Assembly (NCBI RefSeq): GCF_002250625.1
Contig: NZ_NMVQ01000001.1
Span: 186,001-250,000 of the forward strand
Source of the DNA: Enemella dayhoffiae
Lineage (GTDB): Bacteria; Actinomycetota; Actinomycetes; Propionibacteriales; Propionibacteriaceae
Direction of reading: 5' to 3'
Length of the DNA: 64,000 bases
Shown in pieces: positions 15,567 to 24,289 of this stretch. The notes beneath the pieces are model-generated. The model was not told the DNA's origin, did no database searches, and worked only from the letters and a program-made list of their open reading frames with translations. Position 1 is the first letter of the stretch. The number at the start of each line of letters is the position of its first letter. The translations under genes were made by a program, and so were the position numbers.

Positions 15567-15998
15567 GTGACCCAGACCATGACCCGCGAAGAGCTGTGCG
15601 AACAGCTGGCCGTCGCCGAACGGGGTGCCCTGATCGAGATCGCCGAGGCCTGCCTGGCCGCCGCAACCCTGGAGGTCGTGCGGGGACCCGAGGTCGGTAC
15701 CGTGGCCACGCAGGTCCGCGAACCCGTTGCCGGCACCCGATTCCTGCTCACCGACGTGCTGGTCACCTCGGCCGAGGTGATCCTCGACGGCACCCCCGGC
15801 TGGGCGATGCGGATGGGCGCCGACCCCGAGGCGGCGCTCGCCCAGGCGGTCTGCGAGGCCGAGCTGCAGCGCGACGGGGCGTACGCCGAACGGCTTCGCC
15901 GGCTGTGCACCGACGTGGCCACCACCACCCGGATGGAGCGGGCCGCCGAGTGGGAACGCCTGACCGCGACCGTCGTCGAGTTCGAGGAGATCCCGTGA
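15567..15998 (+). CDS. phnG: C-P lyase core subunit PhnG
   Basis: A 143-residue protein, the usual PhnG length. PhnG, H, I and J form the carbon-phosphorus lyase core; with I and L, G takes part in the ATP-dependent attachment of the phosphonate to ribose C1. The sequence shows the family pattern around EVGTVATQVREPVAGTRFLL and a Gly-Ala-Asp-Pro-Glu-Ala-Ala helix start. GTG start. The downstream phnH starts inside its last codons (GTGA). Assignment rests on order and length as much as on motifs. Confidence 0.88.
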   Translation: MTQTMTREELCEQLAVAERGALIEIAEACLAAATLEVVRGPEVGTVATQVREPVAGTRFLLTDVLVTSAEVILDGTPGWAMRMGADPEAALAQAVCEAELQRDGAYAERLRRLCTDVATTTRMERAAEWERLTATVVEFEEIP

Positions 15999-16576
15999 CC
16001 ACGGCCCAGACCGTCCTGCTCGACGAAACCGAACGGCAGCAGGTTTTCCGCGCCTGCCTGGACGCGCTCTCCCAGCCCGGCACGGCGCGGCCGCTGCAGG
16101 TGACCCGTCACGCGGCCGCCCGGTTGCCGATGCTCGCGCTGACCGACCTGATGACTCCGATCGCCGCCCTGGGCGACGACCCGGACACCCGCACCGCGGT
16201 CGAGGAGATCGCCGCGCTCACCCGGGCACCGATCAGCACCGTGGGTGCCGCTCGTTGGGTGCTCGCTGGCCCGGACCTGACTGCCGACCGGCTGGCCGAG
16301 CTGCCCCAGGGCAGCGACGAGGAGCCGCAGCTCGGCGCGATGCTCGTCGTGCCGCTGCCGGCCGGCACCCCGCACCGCTATCGGCTCAGCGGCCCCGGCA
16401 TCAAGGACCACCGCGAGCTCGAGCTGACGTTGTCGCCCGAGCTGGTGCGGGCCCGTGCCGACCTGCTCACCGACTATCCGCGCGGTTTCGACCTGCTCTG
16501 CGTCACCGCCGATGCGCGAGTGATCGGACTGCCGCGCACCACCGAGATCACCAACATCACCGAGGAGCAGCGATGA
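15995..16576 (+). CDS. phnH: C-P lyase core subunit PhnH
   Basis: A 193-residue protein of normal PhnH length, part of the PhnGHIJ core. Characteristic segments are ACLDALSQPGTARPL at the N-terminus, LTDLMTPIAAL, and RLSGPGIKDHRELEL in the middle, and FDLLCVTADARVIGLPRTT at the end. GTG start overlaps the phnG stop by four bases and the phnI ATG overlaps its own stop by four, so all are probably translated in a coupled way. Confidence 0.9.
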   Translation: MTTAQTVLLDETERQQVFRACLDALSQPGTARPLQVTRHAAARLPMLALTDLMTPIAALGDDPDTRTAVEEIAALTRAPISTVGAARWVLAGPDLTADRLAELPQGSDEEPQLGAMLVVPLPAGTPHRYRLSGPGIKDHRELELTLSPELVRARADLLTDYPRGFDLLCVTADARVIGLPRTTEITNITEEQR

Positions 16577-17700
16577 CCTACGCCGGCACGAATCGCGGCG
16601 GGACGAGCGCCATCCTGGCCGCCGAGGCGCTGGTGCACGACGAGTCCGACCGGTTCGGCGACGGGGTCAACCCGGTGTCGGTCGATCAGGTCGAACGACA
16701 CTTCCCCGAGGCGCTCGATCGGTTGATGGGCGAGGCGTTCCTGTGGGATCGCCGGCTGGCCGCGATCGCGTTCCTGCAGGCGCGCGGCGATCTGCCCGAG
16801 GCGGTGCACCTGCTCCGGGCCCACCGCTCCACCCTGCCCCGGCTGGCGATCAGCGAGCCGGTCGACCCCGACGAGATCGAGTTGCTGCGCCGGATCGTCC
16901 CCGCCCACCGCAGCCCCGACGGCCCGCAGCTGCTGGGGCGTACCGTCGACTACACCGCCCGGCTGCTCCGCGCACCGGGCACCCCCGACCCGCTGCCGCC
17001 CACCGCCGACCTCGCCACCGAGGAACCTGCGGAGACCAGGGTCACCCAGCCCGACCGGCCGCCGCAGCGCTACAGCCGGTGGCTGGCCGAACGCGGCCTG
17101 CTGATGGATCGCCACGACGACAGCGATCCCGAGCCGTTCGACCTGTCACTGCAGAACGTCACCCTGCCCGCGCCCCGCTCAGCGCTGCTGTCGGCGATGG
17201 CGATGGCCGAGACGGGCGGGCTGATCGCGCAGTGGTACCGCAACATCCTCGGACCCGACGGGTATGCCGACGAAGCGGTCACCCTGGGCGACGTGCGGCA
17301 CGGCCGGCTGCCGGTGCGGGTCACCCACCCGCACACCGGAAACCCCGTTGTGGTGGGAAAGATCGAGACCAGCGAGTGCGAGGCGATCGCCCACCTCGAC
17401 GAGCGCGGCGAGGACACCTCCCGCTTCGACGTCGGCTTCGGGATGGCGGTCGGGCACAACGAGCGCAAGGCGATCTCCATGTCGGTGATGGACCTGGCCG
17501 CCCACCGCTATGCCGCCTCCGCCGACGGAACCGCCCTGCAGCAGCTGATCATGATGACCACCGACGGCCTTGCCAGCAACGGATTCCTGGAGCACCTGAA
17601 GCTCCCGCACTACGTCACCTTCCGCTCCATGGTCGACCGTGCCGTCGCCGCCGGCCAGGAGGACCAGCAGCCCGCCCAGGAGTGCACCCATGACCACTGA
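16573..17700 (+). CDS. phnI: C-P lyase core subunit PhnI
   Basis: A 375-residue protein of normal PhnI length. In the core complex PhnI acts as a nucleosidase-type subunit that, with G, H and L, converts MgATP and phosphonate to a 5'-triphosphoribosyl-1-phosphonate. Visible family segments are YAGTNRGG near the start (family proteins have Y-V-A-V-KGG there), RYSRWLAERGLL, TLPAPRSALLSAMAMAETGG, and GVGFGMAVGHNERKAISM-like residues near 290-305. The C-terminus reaches into the next gene by 11 bases. Confidence 0.9.
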   Translation: MTYAGTNRGGTSAILAAEALVHDESDRFGDGVNPVSVDQVERHFPEALDRLMGEAFLWDRRLAAIAFLQARGDLPEAVHLLRAHRSTLPRLAISEPVDPDEIELLRRIVPAHRSPDGPQLLGRTVDYTARLLRAPGTPDPLPPTADLATEEPAETRVTQPDRPPQRYSRWLAERGLLMDRHDDSDPEPFDLSLQNVTLPAPRSALLSAMAMAETGGLIAQWYRNILGPDGYADEAVTLGDVRHGRLPVRVTHPHTGNPVVVGKIETSECEAIAHLDERGEDTSRFDVGFGMAVGHNERKAISMSVMDLAAHRYAASADGTALQQLIMMTTDGLASNGFLEHLKLPHYVTFRSMVDRAVAAGQEDQQPAQECTHDH

Positions 17701-19510
17701 CACCCGCTCCACGTCACTTCCCAACGCCGACCAGGGCACCCTCGCCCGACTGGCGAACCAGCTGGCCCCGGTCCCCGATCGGCCCACCGTGCTCGACGAG
17801 CAGGGCAAGCGTGAGGTACGCCGGGCCTGCCTGTCGGCGGTGTGCATCCCCGGTCACCAGATCCCGTTCGGCTCCCGCGAGATGCCGGTCGCCCGCGGCT
17901 GGGGTTCCGGCGGCCTGCAGGTCACCCTGGCCATCGGATCCGCAACCGACACGGTGAAAGTGATCGACCAGGGCGATGAGGAGGGGGTCAACGCGGTCAA
18001 CCTGCGTCGGCTGATCAGGGGCACCCTCGACTGCGCCACCAGCGGTGACACCCGCGAGGCGAGCATCATCCAGTCCCGGCACCGGATCCCCGAGGACCGG
18101 CTGCGTGACGACCAGATCGTCGTGCTGCAGGTGCCGGTCTCCGAACCGCTGCGCCCGATCGAACGCAGCGTCGCCGAGTGCCGCCGGATGCACGGCGAGG
18201 CCGACTATTCCCGCATGTGGGTGGCGATGTATGAGGACCTGGTCACCGGTGGTGTGGTGAACGCCGCGGCCGGTTATCCGGTCATGGTGCACCACCGGCA
18301 CCTGATGGCGCCCAGCCCGATCCCGCGCTGGGACGTGCCGCGCCTCAACGACTCCGACCACCTGACCCTGCTCTCGCACGGCCGTGACAAACGCCTCTAT
18401 GCCGTGCCGCCGCACACCCACGTCGAGCCGCTCAGCTTCGACGACGTCCCGTTCGAGGTGGAGTACGCCGAGGGCGCGGCCTGCGCGCTCTGCGGCTCCG
18501 ACAACACCTATCTGGTGCAGACCCGGGGCGGTGAGTGGTGGTGCTCCGACGTCGAGTGGTGCGCCCGGGTCCGCGAGGGTGACGTCGACCCCGCCGACCA
18601 TCGCGCTGTCGCTCCGCTCGCCTGGCTGCCCGACCCGGCCCGGCGGGTCCGCGCGACCGCGCAACCGCTGCGGGGCAAGGAGGATCTGGGCGGCGCCGAG
18701 ATCCGTTCCCGCACCGCCCCCGGTGAGGAGTGGTCGCTGAAGGTGACCGAGCTCGGCAAGACCTATCCGGCGCGTCGCGGTTCGTCGGCGGTCCGCGCCG
18801 TCGACGGCGTCAGCTTCGACTTGGCCCCCGGCGAGGCGCTCGGCATCATCGGCGAATCCGGCTCCGGCAAGTCGACGGTGATGCGCTGCATCATCGGCGA
18901 GGAGCTCACCGACGAGGGCCAGGTGTTGCTCGCCGACCTGGATGACGGGCAGACCAACGTGCTCGGGCTGAGCGCCCCCGAACGCCGGGCGCTGCGGATC
19001 AACACCCTGGCCGTGGTGCACCAGGACCCCGCCGCCGGGCTCAACCTGCGCATCTCCGCCGGTGGCAACATCGCCGACCGGCTCACCGCAGCCGGGTGGC
19101 GCTCCTATCACGACATCCGCCGCCGCGCCGCCGCCCTGCTGGACCGGGTCGAGGTGCCGCTGGCGCGGATGGACGACGTGGTCGGGCAGTTCTCCGGCGG
19201 CATGCGCCAGCGGGTGCAGATCGCCAAGGCGCTCGCCGGCGACCCGCAGGTGCTGCTGCTCGACGAGCCGACCACCGGGCTGGACGCCAGCGTCGCCGCC
19301 GGCGTACTCGACCTGTTGCGGGAACTGCTCGCCGAGCGGGAGATCGCGGTGGCCGTGGTCAGTCACGACTTCGGCGTGATCGCCGCGCTCACCGACCGGG
19401 CACTGGTGATGCGCGAGGGCCGGGTGGTCGAACAGGGCCTCACCGACCAGCTATTCGCCGACCCGCACCACCCCTACACCCAGCGGCTGGTTGCCGCCGC
19501 CGGCGCCTGA
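17690..19510 (+). CDS. phnJ: PhnJ-PhnK fusion: C-P lyase radical SAM subunit joined to ABC ATPase
   Basis: One 606-residue frame contains two C-P lyase proteins that are normally separate. Residues 1 to about 335 are PhnJ, the radical-SAM subunit that breaks the C-P bond; the four conserved cysteines are present as CALC (265, 268), Cys285 and Cys291, with 16 residues between the second and third against 21 in E. coli PhnJ. About 15 linker residues follow. Residues from about 350 are PhnK: Walker A GESGSGKST (388-396), signature FSGGMRQR, Walker B VLLLDEPTTGLD and VSHD. In E. coli PhnK docks on PhnJ, so fusion would fix a natural contact. ATG overlaps phnI by 11 bases. No stop, start or ribosome site is seen at the junction. 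Confidence 0.92.
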   Translation: MTTDTRSTSLPNADQGTLARLANQLAPVPDRPTVLDEQGKREVRRACLSAVCIPGHQIPFGSREMPVARGWGSGGLQVTLAIGSATDTVKVIDQGDEEGVNAVNLRRLIRGTLDCATSGDTREASIIQSRHRIPEDRLRDDQIVVLQVPVSEPLRPIERSVAECRRMHGEADYSRMWVAMYEDLVTGGVVNAAAGYPVMVHHRHLMAPSPIPRWDVPRLNDSDHLTLLSHGRDKRLYAVPPHTHVEPLSFDDVPFEVEYAEGAACALCGSDNTYLVQTRGGEWWCSDVEWCARVREGDVDPADHRAVAPLAWLPDPARRVRATAQPLRGKEDLGGAEIRSRTAPGEEWSLKVTELGKTYPARRGSSAVRAVDGVSFDLAPGEALGIIGESGSGKSTVMRCIIGEELTDEGQVLLADLDDGQTNVLGLSAPERRALRINTLAVVHQDPAAGLNLRISAGGNIADRLTAAGWRSYHDIRRRAAALLDRVEVPLARMDDVVGQFSGGMRQRVQIAKALAGDPQVLLLDEPTTGLDASVAAGVLDLLRELLAEREIAVAVVSHDFGVIAALTDRALVMREGRVVEQGLTDQLFADPHHPYTQRLVAAAGA

Positions 19511-19520
19511 GGAGGCAATC

Positions 19521-20381
19521 GTGGACACTTCGACAGGCTCAGCGACCACTTCGACGGGCTCAGCGACCACTTCGACAGACTCAGCGGTCGAGCCGATCCT
19601 GACCGTCACCGACCTGGTCAAAACCTTCACCCTGCACGCCATCGGCGGCCGCAGGGTGACCAGCCTGGCCGGGGTGTCCTTCACCGTCGGCACCGGCGAG
19701 CACGTGGCGGTGGCCGGCGCCTCCGGCGCGGGCAAGTCCAGCCTGCTGCGCTGTCTCTATCGCAGCTACCTGCCCGACTCCGGCACGGTGGTGCTGCGTA
19801 CGCCGACCGGTCCGGTCGAGCTGACCGCGCTCCCCGACCGGGCGATGGCGCGCCTGCGGGGCCGCGAATTCGGTTACGTGTCACAGTTTCTGCAGGCACC
19901 ACCCCGGGTCGGGCCGCTGGAACTGGTGGCCCGTGCGGCCCGACGACGCGGGCTGTCCATCGCCGACGCGCACCAGGTCGCCGGTGACGCGCTGAGCCGG
20001 CTCGGCCTCGACAAACCGTTGTGGGACGTGGATTGCAGCGTGCTGTCCGGTGGCGAGCGGCAGCGGGTCAACCTGGCTGCCGGAACGGTCAGCCCGCCGC
20101 GGCTGCTGCTGCTCGACGAACCGGTGTCGGCGCTCGACCCGCACAACCGGGAGAAGGCGCTGCTGCTGATCGAGGACCTGCGCGCCCAGGACGTGTCGGT
20201 GCTTGCGGTCTATCACGACATGAAGATCATCCGCCGCCTGGCCGGGCGCCTGTTGGTCGTCGAGGACGGCCGCATCGTCGCCGACGGAACCCCGGAAGCT
20301 GTGCTGGCACAGGAACACAGCGCGCTGGCCGACCACCTGACCGACGACCCCGCAGACCTGGAGCTGGAGGCGATCCGATGA
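19521..20381 (+). CDS. phnL: C-P lyase accessory ATP-binding protein PhnL
   Basis: An ABC-type ATPase of 286 residues needed with PhnGHI for phosphonate activation. Walker A is GASGAGKSS, signature LSGGERQR, Walker B LLLLDEPVSALDP and the switch His is in YHDMK. PhnL type is supported by KTFTLHAIGGRR and LRCLYRSYLPDSG. The N-terminus is unusual: the first 22 residues are three copies of a TSTGSAT heptapeptide encoded by the dispersed TTCGACAGGCTCAGC repeat, before the first beta-strand at EPILTVTDLV. GTG with GAGGAGG at 10 bases is the start; it lies 10 bases after the J-K stop. Confidence 0.88.
   Translation: MDTSTGSATTSTGSATTSTDSAVEPILTVTDLVKTFTLHAIGGRRVTSLAGVSFTVGTGEHVAVAGASGAGKSSLLRCLYRSYLPDSGTVVLRTPTGPVELTALPDRAMARLRGREFGYVSQFLQAPPRVGPLELVARAARRRGLSIADAHQVAGDALSRLGLDKPLWDVDCSVLSGGERQRVNLAAGTVSPPRLLLLDEPVSALDPHNREKALLLIEDLRAQDVSVLAVYHDMKIIRRLAGRLLVVEDGRIVADGTPEAVLAQEHSALADHLTDDPADLELEAIR
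19527..19589 (+). repeat. Three 21-bp tandem copies of the dispersed repeat inside phnL
   Basis: ACTTCGACAGGCTCAGCGACC and two variants lie in perfect 21-base tandem and are translated as TSTGSAT-TSTGSAT-TSTDSAV. The core TTCGACAGGCTCAGC is the same as that of the intergenic copies elsewhere in the window. Confidence 0.85.
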
Positions 20382-21568
20382 CCGGTCAGCTGACCGAGAC
20401 CGCTGCCTGGCCGGCCACCCGGCCCCCGGCCGACTTCACGCTTTCGCACGTGCGCGTCGTGCTGGCCGACCGGGTCGTCGACGACGGCACCATCGTCGTC
20501 CGCGACGGGCTGATCGCCGAGATCCTGGAGCGGCCGAGCCGCTGCGACCTGGACGGGCAGGGGCTGCTGGTCATGCCGGGGCTGATCGACATCCACTCCG
20601 ACGCTCTGGAGAAGGAGCGGGCGCCGCGCCCGACGGCCGTGCTGCCGTGGGACTTCACGCTGACCAGTTTTGAGCAGAAGCTGGCCGCGCTCGGGATCAC
20701 CACGATGTTCCACGGCGCCGGTTTCCAGCACAAGCACGCCCGCGGCGTACGCCGGGAACCGACCATGGCGCTCGACCTGTGTCGGGAAGTGGTGGCCCAC
20801 CGGCGGCACGCGGTCGACCACCGGATCCTGCACCGGCTCGACGTGCTCAGCGAGCCCGGTGCCGACGCCCTTCGGACCTGGCTGGCCGAGCGCCCCGACA
20901 ACGGCGTCCCGCCGCTGGTGTCGCACGAGGACCACACCCCCGGTCAGGGGCAGTACGTCGATCCGCAGCACCTGGTCAACTACATCGTCGGCGTCGACGG
21001 CTCGACCACCGAGGAGGCGTGGCGCCGGGTCGAGGAGATGCGGCAGGAGGGCACCGACTTCGCGCACATCCGACAGGAAAACCTGACCTGGTTGGGCGAG
21101 CTGGCCAGCAGCGGGCAGATCCGGCTGATGGGGCACGACCCGGACACCCCCGAGGCGATCGACGAACTGGTCGAGCGCGGTGCGGTGGTCGCTGAATTTC
21201 CCACCACCATGGACGCCGCGCGCCGGGCCCGCGAGCGCGGCCTGCTGATTGCCGCCGGCGCGCCCAACGTGCTCCGCGGTCGCTCGCACGCCGGCAACGT
21301 GTCGGCCGGCGAGCTGGCCCGGGCCGGTTGCCTGGACGCGGTCGCCTCCGACTATCTGCCGAGCGGGATGCTGGGCGCGGTCAGCGTGCTCGCCCCCGAA
21401 CTGGGCCTGCCGCGTGCCGTCGGTCTGGTCACCTCGGGCCCAGCCCGGGTGGCCGGGCTGGCCGATCGTGGGGTGCTCGCCGAGGGTGAGCGGGCCGACC
21501 TGGTGCTCGTCGACGACCACTGCGGGCCGTGGCTCCGGGTCGCGACGATGCTCGGCGCCGCCGGCTGA
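20378..21568 (+). CDS. phnM: Alpha-D-ribose 1-methylphosphonate 5-triphosphate diphosphatase PhnM
   Basis: A 396-residue amidohydrolase-fold enzyme that removes pyrophosphate from the phosphonate-ribose triphosphate before PhnJ acts. The metal site starts with DIHSDALEKE; further ligands are in SHEDHTPGQGQY, GHDPDTPEA and the final ASDYLPSGML. Length is normal for PhnM. ATG overlaps phnL by four bases. It ends the operon; genes for PhnN and PhnP are not found in the window, so completion of the pathway would need other loci. The next gene is convergent with only a few bases between. Confidence 0.92.
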   Translation: MTGQLTETAAWPATRPPADFTLSHVRVVLADRVVDDGTIVVRDGLIAEILERPSRCDLDGQGLLVMPGLIDIHSDALEKERAPRPTAVLPWDFTLTSFEQKLAALGITTMFHGAGFQHKHARGVRREPTMALDLCREVVAHRRHAVDHRILHRLDVLSEPGADALRTWLAERPDNGVPPLVSHEDHTPGQGQYVDPQHLVNYIVGVDGSTTEEAWRRVEEMRQEGTDFAHIRQENLTWLGELASSGQIRLMGHDPDTPEAIDELVERGAVVAEFPTTMDAARRARERGLLIAAGAPNVLRGRSHAGNVSAGELARAGCLDAVASDYLPSGMLGAVSVLAPELGLPRAVGLVTSGPARVAGLADRGVLAEGERADLVLVDDHCGPWLRVATMLGAAG

Positions 21569-21574
21569 CCCGAC

Positions 21575-22348
21575 TCAGCCGGGCGTACGCTCCCCCGCGC
21601 GAACCGGAACGGTGATGGAGTTTCCGGTCACCGGCATCGGACAGGTGGCGTGGTCGGTGAACGCGAACCACATGTCGATGGTGCGATTGAAGTCGAGCAG
21701 CACCCGTCCGTCGGCGTCCGGCTCGGCAAACTTCAGCTGCCGCCAGGCCGGGGTCTCCGAACCGTTGGTCGGATCGTGGAACTCGACACTCGGGCCCGCC
21801 TTGATGGTGGTCACCACCAGCCGCTGCGGTTCACCGCCGGCGGTGAACTCGACCTCACCGAGCGCCGGCAACTGCTGCCTCAGCTCGGGTTTGTGGGTGC
21901 CGACGTCCACCCGTTCACCGGGCGGATAGGGGTGGAACACCCCGGTCAGCACCCAGTCGGGGTCGTAGTCGAAGCAGGGTACGCCGGCGAACGACTCCCG
22001 CTGGGGCGAGGTGGCCGCCCGGATCCGGATGGCCAGCCGTCCGCCGCGGCGCAGCAGCTCGATCTCGCGGTCCTGGTGGGTCAGCCACGGCACCCGGCTG
22101 GTCTCGGCGACCGTCTTGGTGCTGCGGCCCGCCAGCGGTGTCCCGTAGGTGTTCAGCTGATCGCCGGGATCCGCGTCACAGAAGGCGTTCTCGCCGTCGG
22201 TGGACCAGCGGCCGGGCAGCCCTGGCAGTTCGGTGGGCTGGTCGGGCAGCCAGTGGAACCCCTGCAGGGTCAACCAGCCGAACGGTTGGGTCAGCTCCTG
22301 CTCGCGGGCCCGGCGAAACTCCAGCCAGGCGTCCCGATCGGCGCTCAC
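21575..22348 (-). CDS. DUF1684 domain protein
   Basis: A soluble protein of 257 residues matching DUF1684. It begins with DRDAWLEFRRAREQEL, followed by FGWLTLQGFHWLPDQ, and ends with the family pattern LDFNRTIDMWFAF...ATCPMPVTGNSI and VRAGER. Function is unknown. The GTG start at 22348 is preferred because it overlaps the stop of the S9 peptidase gene as GTGA, like other junctions here, and has AAGG just upstream; an ATG 21 bases earlier is an alternative. Probably cotranscribed with the peptidase. Confidence 0.8.
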   Translation of the reverse strand: MSADRDAWLEFRRAREQELTQPFGWLTLQGFHWLPDQPTELPGLPGRWSTDGENAFCDADPGDQLNTYGTPLAGRSTKTVAETSRVPWLTHQDREIELLRRGGRLAIRIRAATSPQRESFAGVPCFDYDPDWVLTGVFHPYPPGERVDVGTHKPELRQQLPALGEVEFTAGGEPQRLVVTTIKAGPSVEFHDPTNGSETPAWRQLKFAEPDADGRVLLDFNRTIDMWFAFTDHATCPMPVTGNSITVPVRAGERTPG

Positions 22349-24243
22349 GATGCCTTCGTCGCGTTCCATTCGTTCAGCGTACGCTCGCCGCCCAGTGCCG
22401 GCAGGACCCAGTCCCGCACCAGCTCGGCCAACCGCTGCTGGTTTTCCGGCTTGGTGAACTCGTGCCCCTCGCCGGGCATCACCACACACTCCGCCCGCCG
22501 GCCCAGCCGCTGCAGGGCTTCGGTGAGCTGGATCGACTCGTTGACCGGCACGTTGGTGTCCGACCCACCATGGATCGTCAGCAGCGGCACGTCGATCGCC
22601 TCGACCCGGCGCATCGGGGAGAGCTCGGTCAGCAGGTCGGCGTCGTCGACCGGGTGGCCATATTTCGAGTACGCCGCCAGCGCGATCCACGGCTCGGTGT
22701 CGCGATAGAACGTGTGCAGGTCGCTCATCCCGCAGATCGCCACTCCGGCGCGGAACAGGCCCGGGTGGAAGGCGAGGGTGGCGTTGGTCAGATAGCCGCC
22801 GTAGCTGCGTCCGGTGATGGCCAGGCTGTCCGGGTCGGCCAGCCCGCTGTCGACCAGGTGCGCCACGACGTCGACGACGTCGGCGATGCCGCGGGGGCGC
22901 AGTGGCCCCTCGTCGGCGTGCACGAACGCGCGCCCGAAGCCACCGCTGCCGCGTACGTTCGGCGCGAACACCGCCAACCCGGCCTCGAGCAGGGTCGGGA
23001 AGACGTAGCTGTAGTCGGGGCGGGACTGTCCCTCCGGTCCGCCGTGGAACCAGACCACGACCGGGCCGGGCTCGGTCCACCCGGGCGGGGCGTACCACCA
23101 GCCGTTCAGCTCCAGCCCGTCGCTGGCGCAGAAGGTGCGGAACTCGGGTTGGACGAAGACGCCACCCGGACGCGGGGGGCGCTCGATCTGCACCCACTCC
23201 CCGGTGCTCGGGTCGACGAGTTCGACGGTGCGCCGTTGTCCGGGGCCCTGCAGGGTGACCGCGAGGAGTTGCCCGTCGGCGCTGAGGCTGGCCTCGGAGG
23301 CGACCTGCCCGCCCAGGTCCAGCGGCGGGGTGAGGGTGCGGTCGTCGAGGTGCAGCATCTGCAGCTTCGAGTGGCCGCCGGCGACGTTCCAGAGCAGGGC
23401 CACCACGGTGCCGTCGGCGCTGATCTCGAACTGGTCCAGGTCGGCGTCGGGGCGCTCCGCGAGCACCTGATCGGTCACCCCGTCGGGGGTGAGCGTGGCC
23501 AGCACCAACCGGGATCGGTCCCCACCGTGGTCGGTCTGCACCAGAACGCTCAGCCGCCCGCCCAGGTCGTCGAGGTCACCGATGCTGTGGTCGGTCGGGC
23601 CGAACCGGCGGGGCTTGGGGCGGCGCAGGTGCCGCGGCCGCCGGTCGGCGACGATGTTGGCGTCCTCCGCGCTGGATCCCGGGTCGCCACCGAGCAGGAC
23701 GCGCTCGTTGCCGCGGTGCCGCAGCACCACCCCGCGGTGGCTGCGCGGCCCGGTGCGGATCACCTGGCTGCCGGCCCAGGAGTCGTAGAGCCGGGCGCCG
23801 TGGCGGCGGTCGACCACCTCTGCCGCCCGGGTGGTGGGGTCAATCAGGCGGGCCTCGCCGAAGTGGTCATCGCCCTGCACCGAGATGGCGATCCGCACCC
23901 CGTCCCAGCCGATCAGCAGCGAGTTGGCGCGGCCGTCGTTGGCGCCGTCGTCGACCCGCCAGGCCCGCGGATCGCGCGGATCGGTGGTGACCAGCCAGAC
24001 CTGGTGCCGGTTGCTGCCGTCCGGCTCGATCTCCAGCGCCAGCCAGGCGCCGTCGGGCGAGTGCCGCATCGCAGTGACCGGTCCGTCGACCGGCAGCCGC
24101 ACGAAACGGGACGTCGACACCTGCATGCCGTCCAGCCACCGCTGGACCGCACGGGGGTAGCCGTCGACCTCGACCAGGTGCGCGAACGCCCGGCCGTCAG
24201 GTGAGACACTGGCCCCGTAACTGGGGCGACCCAATTCATCCAT
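22345..24243 (-). CDS. S9-family (prolyl oligopeptidase/acylaminoacyl-peptidase type) serine peptidase
   Basis: A 632-residue cytoplasmic peptidase with an N-terminal beta-propeller of about 370 residues and a C-terminal alpha/beta hydrolase domain. The catalytic serine is in TGRSYGGYL, the aspartate in HGGSDTNVP and the histidine in GEGHEF. The oxyanion region HGGPEG is present. Such enzymes cleave short peptides; specificity is not predictable. No signal peptide. The downstream DUF1684 gene overlaps its stop. It is followed on its 5' side by the vWA gene on the same strand with 46 bases between. Confidence 0.9.
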   Translation of the reverse strand: MDELGRPSYGASVSPDGRAFAHLVEVDGYPRAVQRWLDGMQVSTSRFVRLPVDGPVTAMRHSPDGAWLALEIEPDGSNRHQVWLVTTDPRDPRAWRVDDGANDGRANSLLIGWDGVRIAISVQGDDHFGEARLIDPTTRAAEVVDRRHGARLYDSWAGSQVIRTGPRSHRGVVLRHRGNERVLLGGDPGSSAEDANIVADRRPRHLRRPKPRRFGPTDHSIGDLDDLGGRLSVLVQTDHGGDRSRLVLATLTPDGVTDQVLAERPDADLDQFEISADGTVVALLWNVAGGHSKLQMLHLDDRTLTPPLDLGGQVASEASLSADGQLLAVTLQGPGQRRTVELVDPSTGEWVQIERPPRPGGVFVQPEFRTFCASDGLELNGWWYAPPGWTEPGPVVVWFHGGPEGQSRPDYSYVFPTLLEAGLAVFAPNVRGSGGFGRAFVHADEGPLRPRGIADVVDVVAHLVDSGLADPDSLAITGRSYGGYLTNATLAFHPGLFRAGVAICGMSDLHTFYRDTEPWIALAAYSKYGHPVDDADLLTELSPMRRVEAIDVPLLTIHGGSDTNVPVNESIQLTEALQRLGRRAECVVMPGEGHEFTKPENQQRLAELVRDWVLPALGGERTLNEWNATKAS

Positions 24244-24289
24244 CGCTCCCAGCGTGCCCAGCGAGGGCGGCCCCTGTCCAACCCTGAGG

